A stretch of 64,000 bases of DNA, taken from the NCBI GenBank assembly GCA_963789535.1, contig CAWBKU010000005.1, positions 682,001 through 746,000 on the forward strand, read 5' to 3'. This DNA is from CAVXHQ01 sp963789535 (lineage in GTDB: Bacteria; Pseudomonadota; Alphaproteobacteria; Rhodobacterales; Rhodobacteraceae). Positions 54,806 to 63,547 of the stretch are shown piece by piece. The notes under the pieces were generated by a model that worked only from the letters and a program-made list of their open reading frames with translations, did no database searches and had not been told where the DNA came from. How positions within the stretch are numbered: the stretch's first letter is position 1; every line of letters begins with the position of its first letter. A program made the translations under genes and the position numbers.

Positions 54806-56347
54806 ATGACCCTGCTTACAGCCCGCGCCATGTCGCTCACCCTTCTCGAACCTCTCTTCACCGGCCTCGACCTTACCCTCGGCAAGGGCGACCGCATCGG
54901 CCTCGTCGCCGCCAACGGGCGCGGCAAATCCTCTCTCCTGCGGCTGCTGGCGGGCGAGGCGGAGGCAACCTCGGGCGAGATCACCCGGGCGCGGGGCCTG
55001 CGGGTCGGGCATCTTTCTCAGGACATTCCCGATGCGTTGCTCCCCCTGCCGCTGCACGCCGCGGTGCTGACCGGCCTTGGCGCCGAAGAGGCGGAATACG
55101 AGAGCTGGCGGGCGGATATCGCGCTCGACGATCTGAGCATCCCCGCCGGGCACCGTTCCGTGCCGCTGGGCCAACTCTCGGGCGGCTGGCAGCGGCTGGC
55201 GATGCTGGCGCGGGTCTGGGTGGGCGAGCCGGACGTGATGTTGATGGACGAGCCGACCAACCACCTCGATCTGGCGCGCATCGCCCTGCTCGAGGGGTGG
55301 ATCGCCGCCCTGCCGCATGACTTTCCGCTGCTGATCGCGAGCCACGACCGCGCGTTCCTCGACGCGGTGACGAACCGCACGTTGTTCCTGCGGGCAGAAA
55401 ATTCTCGGCTCTTCCCGCTACCCTATACGGCGGCGCGCGCCGCGCTCGACACGTCGGACGCCTCGGACGCACGGCGGTTCGAGAACGACATGGGCAAGGC
55501 GGCGCAACTGCGCAGGCAGGCGGCAAAGCTCAAGAACATCGGGATCAACTCGGGGTCCGATCTGCTCATCACCAAGACCAAGCAGTTGAAGGAGCGCGCG
55601 GAGAAGCTCGAGGCCGCCGCCCGGCCCGCCCATGCAGAAAAATCGGCAGGCGCGATAAGGCTCGCGAACGCGGGGACGCACGCGAAGGCGCTGGTGAGCG
55701 TCGACGCGACGGATATTGCCACGCCGGACGGGCGGGTGCTGTTCCGGACGGGGCCGCTGTGGATCGAGCGGGGCGACCGCGTCGTGATCCTCGGGCCGAA
55801 CGGGGCGGGCAAGTCGACGTTCCTGAACCGCCTGCTCGCCGCCTTCACCGCAGACGATCCGGCGATCCGTGCGGTGCCGACGGCGGTGCTCGGCGCCTCC
55901 GATCAGGGCCTCCGGCAACTCGACCGATACCCGACCCCGTGGGAGGCGATCACCGCGCCGTTCGACGTCGGCGATACGCGGGCGCGGTCCTTGCTGGCGG
56001 GTGTCGGTCTGCGGGTCGACCAGCAAAAGGGGCCGATAGCGGCGCTGTCGGGGGGACAGAAGGCGCGGCTGGCGATGCTGGTGCTGCGGCTGACGCAGCC
56101 GAATTTCTACGTCCTCGACGAGCCGACCAACCACCTCGACATCGAGGGGCAAGAGGCGCTGGAGGAGGAGTTGCAGACGCAGGGTGCCACTTGCGTGCTG
56201 GTCAGCCACGACCGCAGCTTCGTGTGGACGGCGGGGACGCGATTCTGGGAGATCGTGGCAGGTGCGCCCGGGTCGAACCGGGGCGGGCGATTGGAGGAGG
56301 TCGAGGGGCCGGAGGCGTTCTTTGCCCGGGCAGGGGTGCCGGGCTGA
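54806..56347 (+). CDS. ABC-F family ATPase
   Basis: The 513-residue cytoplasmic protein has two ABC ATPase domains on one chain and no membrane helices. Walker A motifs are AANGRGKSS and GPNGAGKST; signature motifs are LSGGWQRLAM and LSGGQKARLAM; both Walker B/Glu regions read DEPTNHLD. A charged linker joins the domains. ABC-F proteins act on ribosomes (EttA/Uup group). Its stop codon lies within a REP-like palindrome. Confidence 0.9.
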   Translation: MTLLTARAMSLTLLEPLFTGLDLTLGKGDRIGLVAANGRGKSSLLRLLAGEAEATSGEITRARGLRVGHLSQDIPDALLPLPLHAAVLTGLGAEEAEYESWRADIALDDLSIPAGHRSVPLGQLSGGWQRLAMLARVWVGEPDVMLMDEPTNHLDLARIALLEGWIAALPHDFPLLIASHDRAFLDAVTNRTLFLRAENSRLFPLPYTAARAALDTSDASDARRFENDMGKAAQLRRQAAKLKNIGINSGSDLLITKTKQLKERAEKLEAAARPAHAEKSAGAIRLANAGTHAKALVSVDATDIATPDGRVLFRTGPLWIERGDRVVILGPNGAGKSTFLNRLLAAFTADDPAIRAVPTAVLGASDQGLRQLDRYPTPWEAITAPFDVGDTRARSLLAGVGLRVDQQKGPIAALSGGQKARLAMLVLRLTQPNFYVLDEPTNHLDIEGQEALEEELQTQGATCVLVSHDRSFVWTAGTRFWEIVAGAPGSNRGGRLEEVEGPEAFFARAGVPG

Positions 56348-56359
56348 AGCCCGGCCTAC
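56338..56359 (-). repeat. REP-like palindrome (GTAG type), copy 3
   Basis: Minus strand: GTAG followed by GCCGGGC-TTCA-GCCCGGC, a perfect 7-bp stem with a 4-base loop. It overlaps the last codons and the stop of the ABC-F gene. Confidence 0.6.
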
Positions 56360-56360
56360 G

Positions 56361-56393
56361 AAAACGGGCGCCCCGGTTCGAACCGGGACGCCC
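56361..56393 (-). terminator. Terminator for the PfpI-like gene
   Basis: A 12-bp stem with one mismatch (gggcg-c-cccggtt / aaccggg-a-cgccc) has a CG-centred loop. On the minus strand it is followed by C then TTTT. It lies 29 bases beyond the minus-strand stop at 56422. Confidence 0.7.
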
Positions 56394-56421
56394 TCGATAT
56401 GTAAAGCAGGCGGTGTCGTCG

Positions 56422-56982
56422 TCAGGCTGCCGCGCGCTTGTGGCGACCCTCTTCCACCTCCTCGACGATCTTCGCGCAGAACGCATCGAGGTCGCCGGGA
56501 TTGCGCGACGTCACGAGGGCGGCATCGGTGACGACCGCCTCGTCGTGCCAGACAGCGCCTGCATTCTCCAGATCCTTGCGGATCGACGGATAGGAGGTGA
56601 CGTTGCGCCCCTTCAGGACATCCGCCTCGGCAAGGAGCCACGGCGCGTGGCAGATCGCGGCGAGGGTCTTGCCGCTTTCGAAGAATTCCTTGACGAAGGC
56701 CACGGCCTTGGCATCGACGCGCAGCAGGTCGGGGTTGATCTGGCCGCCCGGCAGGACAAGCGCGTCGAAATCGGCGACCTTGGCGTCGGCGACCGTCATG
56801 TCCACAGCGACGCTGTCGCCCCAGTTGCCGTCCTTCCAGCCCTTGATCTCGCCGCTCTTGATCGAAATCACGGTGATCTCGGCACCTTCGGCGGCGAGTT
56901 TCTCTTTCGGCACCATCAGTTCCGACTGCTCGAAGCCGTCGGTGGAGAGGATGGCGATCTTGGCATTCTGAATGCGGGGCAT
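56422..56982 (-). CDS. DJ-1/PfpI family type 1 glutamine amidotransferase-like protein
   Basis: The 186-residue cytoplasmic protein of the DJ-1/PfpI superfamily carries the nucleophile elbow AAICHAPWLL with Cys111 and His112, Glu19 in FEQSEL, and the strand DALVLPGGQINPD. Members act as deglycases, proteases or chaperones (YhbO/PfpI type). ATG 56982 follows AAAGGAG. It has its own terminator and appears monocistronic. Confidence 0.92.
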   Translation of the reverse strand: MPRIQNAKIAILSTDGFEQSELMVPKEKLAAEGAEITVISIKSGEIKGWKDGNWGDSVAVDMTVADAKVADFDALVLPGGQINPDLLRVDAKAVAFVKEFFESGKTLAAICHAPWLLAEADVLKGRNVTSYPSIRKDLENAGAVWHDEAVVTDAALVTSRNPGDLDAFCAKIVEEVEEGRHKRAAA

Positions 56983-57109
56983 GTCTGCTCCTTTCGGTTG
57001 TGTTGCGACGCAGAGCGGCTACCGCCGAAGTTCGGCGGCGCTCTCGACTGCTGCGTCATCTATGCCGGATCAACCGCGCGGACAGCCGATGGTTCCGACC
57101 CTGACCGGC

Positions 57110-58468
57110 CTAGTCGACGGGAATATCGCCGCCCCGGCGCGCTCGTGTCATCGCCACCTCGTCCAGCACCCGGACCTCGCGCTGCGGGAACGGGATCGAG
57201 ATGTCGTTGGCGCGGAATGCGTCCCAGAGGGCGAGATAGACGTTGCCGCGGATGTTGGTGAGGCCCCCCGTCGGGTCCGAGATCCAGAACCGCAGGATAT
57301 AGTCCACGCTGCTGTCGCCGAAGCCGACGATATGGCAGACGGTGGCGCGGTGTTTCAGTACCCGGTCGACCGATTGCGCCGCCTCGATGGCGATCCGGCG
57401 GACGTCGTGCGGGTTGTCGGAATAGGACGTGCCGAAATAGATGTCGAGGCGCACGAACTCGTTGGAATGCGACCAGTTGACGACCTGTCCGGTGATCAGA
57501 TCCTCGTTCGGGATGAGGTATTCCCGGCCGTCGCGCGTCAGGACCGAGACGTAGCGCGCGCCCAGCGCGTTGATCCAGCCGAACGTATCGCCGAGCGATA
57601 TGACGTCGCCGGGCTTGATCGACTTGTCGAGGAGGATGATGACGCCCGAGACGAGGTTCGACACCACCTTTTGCAGACCGAACCCGAGGCCGACGCCGAC
57701 CGCGCCCGACAGGACCGCAAGGCCGGTCAGATCGACGCCGACCGCCTTGAGCCCCGCAAAGAAGGCGAAACCGTAGAGCATCACCTGAAGGATCTTGACC
57801 GCCAGCACCTGCATCGACGGGCTGATGTCGGCGTTCGCCTTGATCCGCCCGGCGACCGTGCGGGTGATGAGGCGCGCGACGAAGATCGTCGCGCCGAGCG
57901 CGATCACCGCCTGCAAGACCGTCAGGAGCGAGATGCGCCAGTCGCCGATCTCGACGGCGATGGTATCGGCGACGGTCTCGAACTCGTCGGTCAGCGAGAG
58001 AAGGCTGAGTGTGATCCAGACCCAGGCGCCGTAGCGGACCGCCTTGCGCAGGACCGCGTTGCCGATCAGCCGGGTCGCGAGCGCAATGATAAGCCAGGCG
58101 GTCGCGAGGTTCGCGGCCAGCGTGACGATGAGGGTGCGGGAGCGCCACGTGATCTCGGGCATGGCGAGGGCCACGACCCAGATGATCGCGACGAAGAAGA
58201 TCGCGCGCAGCCGCTTGTTGACGACCACGAGATAGCGCATCCGCCACATCGGCCAATCCTTGCGGGTGCGCATCCACAGGCGCAGGCGCGGACTGAAATA
58301 GGCGCGCAGCAGGTGGGCGGCGACGAAGACGACGAGGACGATGAGAACCTGCCACATCGTCCACGGCCGCCAGAGCGAGGCGACCCATGCCTGCGCCTGA
58401 AGCCAGAGCGTCTGACCGACGGCGGCGATGTCCTCTGCCGACAGTTCGGCAAGCTCTTCGGGGCCCAT
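57110..58468 (-). CDS. Mechanosensitive ion channel family protein (MscS)
   Basis: The 452-residue inner-membrane channel has about five helices before the pore helix with GVGLGFGLQKVVSNLVSGVII. Then comes the MscS beta domain (IKPGDVISLGDTFGWI; PNEDLITGQVVNWS) and a C-terminal alpha/beta part. It releases solutes on osmotic downshock. ATG 58468 follows GGAGGACAC; an ATG at 58489 lacks a ribosome binding site. Confidence 0.92.
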   Translation of the reverse strand: MGPEELAELSAEDIAAVGQTLWLQAQAWVASLWRPWTMWQVLIVLVVFVAAHLLRAYFSPRLRLWMRTRKDWPMWRMRYLVVVNKRLRAIFFVAIIWVVALAMPEITWRSRTLIVTLAANLATAWLIIALATRLIGNAVLRKAVRYGAWVWITLSLLSLTDEFETVADTIAVEIGDWRISLLTVLQAVIALGATIFVARLITRTVAGRIKANADISPSMQVLAVKILQVMLYGFAFFAGLKAVGVDLTGLAVLSGAVGVGLGFGLQKVVSNLVSGVIILLDKSIKPGDVISLGDTFGWINALGARYVSVLTRDGREYLIPNEDLITGQVVNWSHSNEFVRLDIYFGTSYSDNPHDVRRIAIEAAQSVDRVLKHRATVCHIVGFGDSSVDYILRFWISDPTGGLTNIRGNVYLALWDAFRANDISIPFPQREVRVLDEVAMTRARRGGDIPVD

Positions 58469-58592
58469 GTGTCCTCCGGGGTTGGGCATAGTGTGGCGTG
58501 GGCGGCGCGGAGGGGCAAGGAGGCGGACGGGTGAGGTGCGCGCGCGACGGCCGCTCTTGCAGGGTCACGGGGATCTGATGTAGTCCGAGCCT

Positions 58593-58679
58593 ATGTCGAA
58601 CCCCGTCGTCCTCGATGATCGCACCCGTCTTCCGTGGCGTTTCTTCGGTGCCCGCTGTGCGGTTCTGGCGCACGGCTGA
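58593..58679 (+). other. Possible leader reading frame upstream of leuC
   Basis: A 28-codon frame starts at ATG 58593 and ends at TGA 58677-58679, 93 bases before leuC. Its product has LPWRFFGARCAVLAHG near its end. The following ~45 bases can form hairpins gccgc/gcggc and gccgt/acggc, the latter inside a gggccg/cggccc stem. It has only three Leu codons and a weak ribosome binding site, so an attenuator is uncertain. The rest of the 304-base gap 58469-58772 shows nothing else I can support except promoter room for the divergent mscS-like gene. Confidence 0.25.
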
Positions 58680-58772
58680 GTCGGCGCTGCGGGGGCCGCG
58701 CCCTGCGGCTGCCGTTGTCGACGGCCCGATGACAGGGGTCGAACCCACCACATCTTCACGGGAGAGGACCAT

Positions 58773-60192
58773 ATGTCCCCCACGAAAACCGCCCAGACGC
58801 TCTATGACAAGATCTGGGATGCCCATGTCGCCCACGAGGCCGACGACGGCACCTGCCTTTTGTATATCGACCGGCATCTGGTCCACGAAGTGACCAGTCC
58901 GCAGGCCTTCGAAGGGCTGCGGATGGCCGGTCGCAAGGTCCACGCGCCCGACAAGACCATCGCGGTGCCCGATCATAACGTGCCGACGACGCTCGACCGG
59001 GCCAATGCCAAGACGATGACCGAGGACAGCCGCATCCAGGTCGAGGCGCTGGACACGAATGCCAAGGAGTTCGGCATCCACTATTACCCGGTGTCCGACG
59101 TGCGGCAGGGGATCGTGCATATCGTCGGGCCCGAGCAGGGCTGGACGCTGCCGGGCATGACGGTCGTGTGCGGCGACAGCCATACCGCGACGCACGGCGC
59201 CTTCGGCGCGCTGGCGCATGGCATCGGGACCAGTCGAGGTCGAGCATGTGCTGGCGACGCAGACCCTCATCCAGCAGCGCGCCAAGAACATGAAGGTCGA
59301 GATCACCGGCACGCTCTCGCCCGGCGTCACGGCCAAGGACATCACCCTGTCGGTGATCGGCGCGACCGGCACGGCGGGCGGCACCGGCTATGTCATCGAA
59401 TATTGCGGGCAGGCGATCCGCGAATTGTCGATGGAAGGGCGGATGACCGTCTGCAACATGGCCATCGAGGGCGGCGCCCGCGCGGGCCTCATCGCGCCCG
59501 ACGACAAGACCTTTGAATATTGCAGGGGCCGACCCCATGCGCCCAAGGGCGCGCAGTGGGAGGCGGCGCTGGCATGGTGGAAGACGCTGTTCAGCGACGA
59601 GGACGCGCACTGGGACAAGGTCGTGACGCTGAAGGGCGAGGATATCGCGCCGGTCGTCACCTGGGGCACCTCGCCCGAGGACGTGCTGCCGATCACCGGC
59701 GTCGTGCCGGCGGCGTCGGACTTCACCGGCGGCAAGGTGGGGGCGGCGCAACGCTCGCTCGATTACATGGGCCTGACGCCGGGCACGCCGCTGACGGACA
59801 TCGCCATCGACACGGTGTTCATCGGCTCGTGCACCAATGGCCGGATCGAGGATCTGCGGGCGGCGGCGGCGATCCTGAAGGGTCGCAAGAAGAAGGACGG
59901 GATGCGGGCGATGGTGGTGCCGGGGTCCGGCCTCGTGCGCGCGCAGGCCGAGGAGGAGGGGCTGGCGCAGATATTCATCGACGCGGGCTTTGAATGGCGC
60001 CTTGCGGGCTGTTCGATGTGCCTTGCGATGAACCCCGACCAGTTGAGCGAGGGCGAGCGGTGCGCGTCCACGTCGAACCGCAACTTCGAGGGGCGGCAGG
60101 GGTTCAGGGGGCGCACGCACCTCGTGTCCCCCGCGATGGCGGCGGCGGCGGCGATCACGGGTCGGCTGACGGATGTGCGGGAGCTGATGTGA
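58773..60192 (+). pseudogene. leuC: 3-isopropylmalate dehydratase large subunit, frameshifted
   Basis: LeuC with LeuD isomerises isopropylmalate in leucine synthesis. The reading frame from ATG 58773 (MSPTKTAQTLYDKIWDAHV, then GDSHTATHGAFGALAHGIGTS) breaks at about 59232-59236 and resumes as EVEHVLATQTLIQQRAKN in another frame, running through the iron-sulphur ligands GSCTNGR and AGCSMC to 60192. Removing one base (the t of agtcgag) restores a perfect family sequence. Everything else looks functional, so a consensus error is as likely as real inactivation; if real, the cell would need leucine or another copy. Confidence 0.9.
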
Positions 60193-60434
60193 ACATTGCA
60201 TCGATTGCAAAGCACGTCGGCGAGTTAGTTGTTTGGGCAGTATTCGCGGGGTTCCTGATGGCGGCACTTGCGACGACGCTCGTTGCGGCGTTGGCAGCGG
60301 ACGCAGACATCATTCAAAAATTTACCCGTTTTGATGTGGGGCCCGTGAGTATCTGGGGAGGAATAGCTGGTGCTGCATGGGGGCAACTCACGCTTTGGCG
60401 GCGATCAGAGTCCTTGAACAATTTGCGCGAATGA
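60189..60434 (+). CDS. Small membrane protein between leuC and leuD
   Basis: GTG 60189 overlaps the leuC stop and starts an 81-residue protein with two predicted transmembrane helices (about residues 12-36 and 53-67) and few charged residues. I do not recognise it. The 60 bases at 60301-60360 are 48% G+C by count, lower than the neighbouring genes. It would be translated by coupling from leuC; leuD follows 40 bases later. Its role in leucine synthesis is unknown. Confidence 0.6.
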   Translation: MNIASIAKHVGELVVWAVFAGFLMAALATTLVAALAADADIIQKFTRFDVGPVSIWGGIAGAAWGQLTLWRRSESLNNLRE

Positions 60435-60474
60435 TCGCCGAAATTCAATTGTCTCTCTTCGAAAGGACAAAAAA

Positions 60475-61080
60475 ATGGACAAATTTGACAAGCTCAGCGG
60501 CATCGCCGCGCCCATGCCGCTCGTCAACATCGACACCGACATGATCATCCCCAAGGTGTTCCTCAAGACGATCCTGCGCACCGGTCTGGGCAAGAACCTG
60601 TTCGACGAGATGCGGTTCGACCGGGACGGGACCGAGAACCCGGATTTCGTGCTGAATAAGCCCGCGTACCGTGCCGCGCAGATCCTCGTGGCGGGCGACA
60701 ACTTCGGCTGCGGATCTTCGCGTGAACACGCGCCATGGGCGATCGCGGATTTCGGCATCCGCTGCGTGATCTCGACCAGTTTCGCCGACATCTTCTACAA
60801 CAATTGTTTCAAGAACGGCATCCTGCCGATCGTCCTGCCCGAGGCGCAGCGCGATCTGGTGATGAAGGACGCCGAGAAGGGGGCAAACGCGCGGGTCGAC
60901 GTCGACCTCGAGAGCCAGACGATCACGCTGTCGGATGGCGAAATCATCGCCTTCGACGTCGATCCGTTCCGCAAGCATTGCCTGATGAACGGCCTCGACG
61001 ATATCGGTCTAACCATGGAAAAGGTGGCGAGCATCGACACCTTCGAGGCGAGTGCGGCACAGGCGCGGCCCTGGGTGTGA
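60475..61080 (+). CDS. leuD: 3-isopropylmalate dehydratase small subunit
   Basis: The 201-residue small subunit of isopropylmalate isomerase has NIDTDMIIPKVFLKTI near the N-terminus, FGCGSSREHAPWAI in the substrate-recognition loop, and FADIFYNNCFKNGILPI. Full length. The ribosome binding site is AAAGGA with an A-rich spacer. A terminator hairpin follows at 61096. Intact leuD argues that the pathway is, or was until recently, in use. Confidence 0.96.
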   Translation: MDKFDKLSGIAAPMPLVNIDTDMIIPKVFLKTILRTGLGKNLFDEMRFDRDGTENPDFVLNKPAYRAAQILVAGDNFGCGSSREHAPWAIADFGIRCVISTSFADIFYNNCFKNGILPIVLPEAQRDLVMKDAEKGANARVDVDLESQTITLSDGEIIAFDVDPFRKHCLMNGLDDIGLTMEKVASIDTFEASAAQARPWV

Positions 61081-61095
61081 AGCCCTGACAACTCC

Positions 61096-61129
61096 GGAAG
61101 GCGCGTTCGATTTCGTCGGGCGCCTTTCC
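61096..61129 (+). terminator. Terminator after leuD
   Basis: Stem aaggcgc / gcgcctt (61098-61104 and 61120-61126) with a 15-base loop, followed by TTT and flanked by a partly paired ggA/Tcc. It lies 16 bases past the leuD stop. Confidence 0.6.
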
Positions 61130-61617
61130 GCGTGTCGCTCGAGCCGCTATCGGGATCCCGACCCGATCAGCGCCGTCGATGGCGCGAATCCGTCGAAACC
61201 GCTCAGACGATAGAGCCTGCGGACGCTATGGATCCACGCGGCAACGGGTCTTGCGAACTGCCCGTTGCGTCGGGCGGCGCGACACCAATCTGACCCGGGC
61301 GCCCGGATTGTCGCCAAAGATCCGCTTGGAAATTGTGCGCGTTTTCCTGCGAGACGCCACATGTTGTGGCCCCTTACGTCGCTGCCACACGACTGCTCTC
61401 AAATGGTTGCAATCGCGCACCACGACTGCCGCAAAACCGCCCCAGGCCTGAAGCTAAGGTTAATCGCAGCTTGTCGAAGAAGGCAGAACGGGGCAATTTC
61501 ATGGCAATAATGAGGCAGTTCTCAGCAATGGGAAACGTCGCCAGAACATGGCGAAATCCAAACGGGACAAGGGGGCGGCACGGTATCGCTCCCGACCGGG
61601 GTACAGGCAGGCAGGCA
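61130..61617. other. Gene-free interval, no recognised feature
   Basis: About 490 bases without a supportable gene. It holds cgggatcccg, a self-complementary 10-mer, an inverted repeat aacggg/cccgtt around 61241-61267, and a relatively AT-rich stretch near 61450-61550 that may carry the promoter of the next gene. No tRNA, riboswitch or RNA gene was recognised. Confidence 0.4.
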
Positions 61618-62460
61618 ATGATGACGCGGCTCTCGGGCGCGGCGATACGGGCAGTTTTCATGATCCTGCTGGTCGCGATGCCGTCCCTCCTGTTGCCGGG
61701 CACGTCGGCCGATACGGCGCAGACGGTTGCCCTGATCGCCATCCTCGCCATGGTCTTCACCTTCATGGAATACGCGAGCAAGGCGCCGAGCCTTGTCGAG
61801 TTCCGCGACGCCCCACCCTTCAACCGCATCCGGTTCGGGGCGCTGTTCGTCACCGTTCTGATGATCACGCTGGTGTTGCGCGCGCAGGCGGCCCCCTCGA
61901 CGATGACGCAATTCGCCGCGGCGGCGGGGCAGGCGGTCGGCGACATGATCGACTTTCCCTATTCGCCGGTGCGCCTGCTGGTCCTGATGCTGCCTGCGGG
62001 ATCGGACGCCGGACTGATCGCGGACGTGCGTGTCGCCGCGGGCCTCAGCTATCTGGTGTCGATCCTGGCGCTGGCGATCTTCGTGCTCATCCTGCGGTTG
62101 GCCGGGTGGCCGTCGCGCAAGGGCGGGTTCAACGTCTGGGTGAACCTGCCGACCTTCGATCCGACGGCCGGCGGCGACGTTGTCCACCGCCTCGAGCGGG
62201 ACGCACAGGTCAACCTGATCCTCGGGTTCCTCTTGCCCTTCGTCATCCCTGCGGTTGTAAAGCTGGCCGCGGATGCGATAGAGCCGGTCAATCTGGCGAA
62301 CCATCATGTGATGATCTGGACGGTGACGGCATGGGCCTTCCTTCCCGCCTCGCTTTTGATGCGGGGCATCGCGCTCAGCCATGTGGCGGCGATGATCTGC
62401 CGTCAGCGCGCACGTGCGCAGCGCCGCGACGCGGGCAACGCGGTCCCGTTGGCGCGCTGA
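61618..62460 (+). CDS. Integral membrane protein of unknown function
   Basis: The 280-residue protein has about five to six transmembrane helices, beginning GAAIRAVFMILLVAMPSLLLPG, then ALIAILAMVFTFMEYAS, a conserved-looking EFRDAPPFNRIRF loop, and LLPFVIPAVVKLA and WAFLPASLLM near the C-terminus. I recall close relatives across Rhodobacteraceae but no function. ATG 61618 follows an AGG-rich stretch; longer upstream starts exist in frame but lack conservation. It overlaps the next gene. Confidence 0.65.
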   Translation: MMTRLSGAAIRAVFMILLVAMPSLLLPGTSADTAQTVALIAILAMVFTFMEYASKAPSLVEFRDAPPFNRIRFGALFVTVLMITLVLRAQAAPSTMTQFAAAAGQAVGDMIDFPYSPVRLLVLMLPAGSDAGLIADVRVAAGLSYLVSILALAIFVLILRLAGWPSRKGGFNVWVNLPTFDPTAGGDVVHRLERDAQVNLILGFLLPFVIPAVVKLAADAIEPVNLANHHVMIWTVTAWAFLPASLLMRGIALSHVAAMICRQRARAQRRDAGNAVPLAR

Positions 62461-63545
62461 TCGCGGCCTGCCTCTGCCTGAGCCTCGGGACCGTTGCGCG
62501 GGCCGAGACTCTGCGCATCGCCACCTTCGCCGCCCCGCTCAGTCGGGATGGACCCGGGCTGCTGTTGCGCGATATCGCGGGTGGCGACGATCCGCAGGTG
62601 CTGGCGACCCTCGACATCGTGGCGCAGGTGGCGCCCGACGTCCTGATCCTGACCGATATCGACTGGGACTTGCAGGGCGCCGCCCTGATGGCGCTGCGCG
62701 ACCGGATGGTGCCCGCCTATCCGCACGCCTTTGCCGGTCCGCCCAATGCCGGCCTTGCCACCGACCTCGACCTCGACGGCAACGGCCGCCTTGGCGACGA
62801 CCGGGACGCACAGGGCTACGGGCGGTTCCGCGGCGACGGCGGCCTTGCCGTGCTGTCGCGCTATCCGCTGGACGTGGCGGGGATGACCGACCTCACCCCG
62901 CTCCTCTGGGCCGACGTTCCCGGATCGGCTTTGCCCGATCTGCTTGCCGCCGCACCTGCCATTTCACCCGGCGCGCTGTCGGCGTGGCGCCTGTCCAGCA
63001 CGGCGCACTGGATCCTGCCGGTGCAGGCGCCCGGCGGCCCCGTCGACCTTATGATCTGGACCGCGACGCCCCCCGTCTTCGATGGCCCCGAGGATGCCAA
63101 CGGTCTGCGCAATCGCGACGAACTTCGGCTGTGGAACCACTGGCTCGACGGCACCCTGCCGGGTCAGGCCCCGCGCGACCCCGCACGGCCCTTCGTGCTG
63201 GTCGGCAATTCGAACCTCGATCCCGTCGACGGTGACGGTTACGCAGATGCCATGGCCGCAATGCTCGCCGATCCGCGCGTGCAGGATCCGGCGCCCCGGT
63301 CGGCGGGCGCCCTCACCGCCGCCGATCCGGCGCATCGTGGCGATCCCGCCACCGATACTGCCGACTGGCCCGATGACCCCCCCGGCAACCTGCGCGTCGA
63401 CTATGTCCTGCCGTCCGCCGATCTGACCGTCACCGGCGCGGGCGTGTTCTGGCCCGCGCCGGACGATCCGCTCGCCGCCCTTCTTGGCACGGACGGCCTC
63501 GCCGCCGGTCCGCACCGCCTCGTCTGGGTGGACATCGAGAGGTAG
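62331..63545 (+). CDS. Exported endonuclease/exonuclease/phosphatase-like protein
   Basis: The product has a clear signal peptide (ALIAACLCLSLGTVARA from about 62453) followed by TLRIATFAAPLSRDGPGLLL and a domain with DVLILTDIDW, GGLAVLSRYPL and VLVGNSNLDPVDGDGY, the pattern of the EEP (Mg-dependent endonuclease/phosphatase) superfamily; the terminal metal/catalytic part reads RVDYVLPSADL. Its start is unclear: no ATG, GTG or TTG lies just before the signal peptide in frame. ATG 62331 gives a 40-residue extension overlapping the previous gene; GTG 62414 would fit if one base were missing near 62450. Confidence 0.7.
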   Translation: MGLPSRLAFDAGHRAQPCGGDDLPSARTCAAPRRGQRGPVGALIAACLCLSLGTVARAETLRIATFAAPLSRDGPGLLLRDIAGGDDPQVLATLDIVAQVAPDVLILTDIDWDLQGAALMALRDRMVPAYPHAFAGPPNAGLATDLDLDGNGRLGDDRDAQGYGRFRGDGGLAVLSRYPLDVAGMTDLTPLLWADVPGSALPDLLAAAPAISPGALSAWRLSSTAHWILPVQAPGGPVDLMIWTATPPVFDGPEDANGLRNRDELRLWNHWLDGTLPGQAPRDPARPFVLVGNSNLDPVDGDGYADAMAAMLADPRVQDPAPRSAGALTAADPAHRGDPATDTADWPDDPPGNLRVDYVLPSADLTVTGAGVFWPAPDDPLAALLGTDGLAAGPHRLVWVDIER

Positions 63546-63547
63546 CG

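Noticed and set aside
58700..58760. tRNA-like TTCGA segment near leuC (minus strand GGTTCGAC)
   Set aside because: No acceptor, D or anticodon stems could be built around it.
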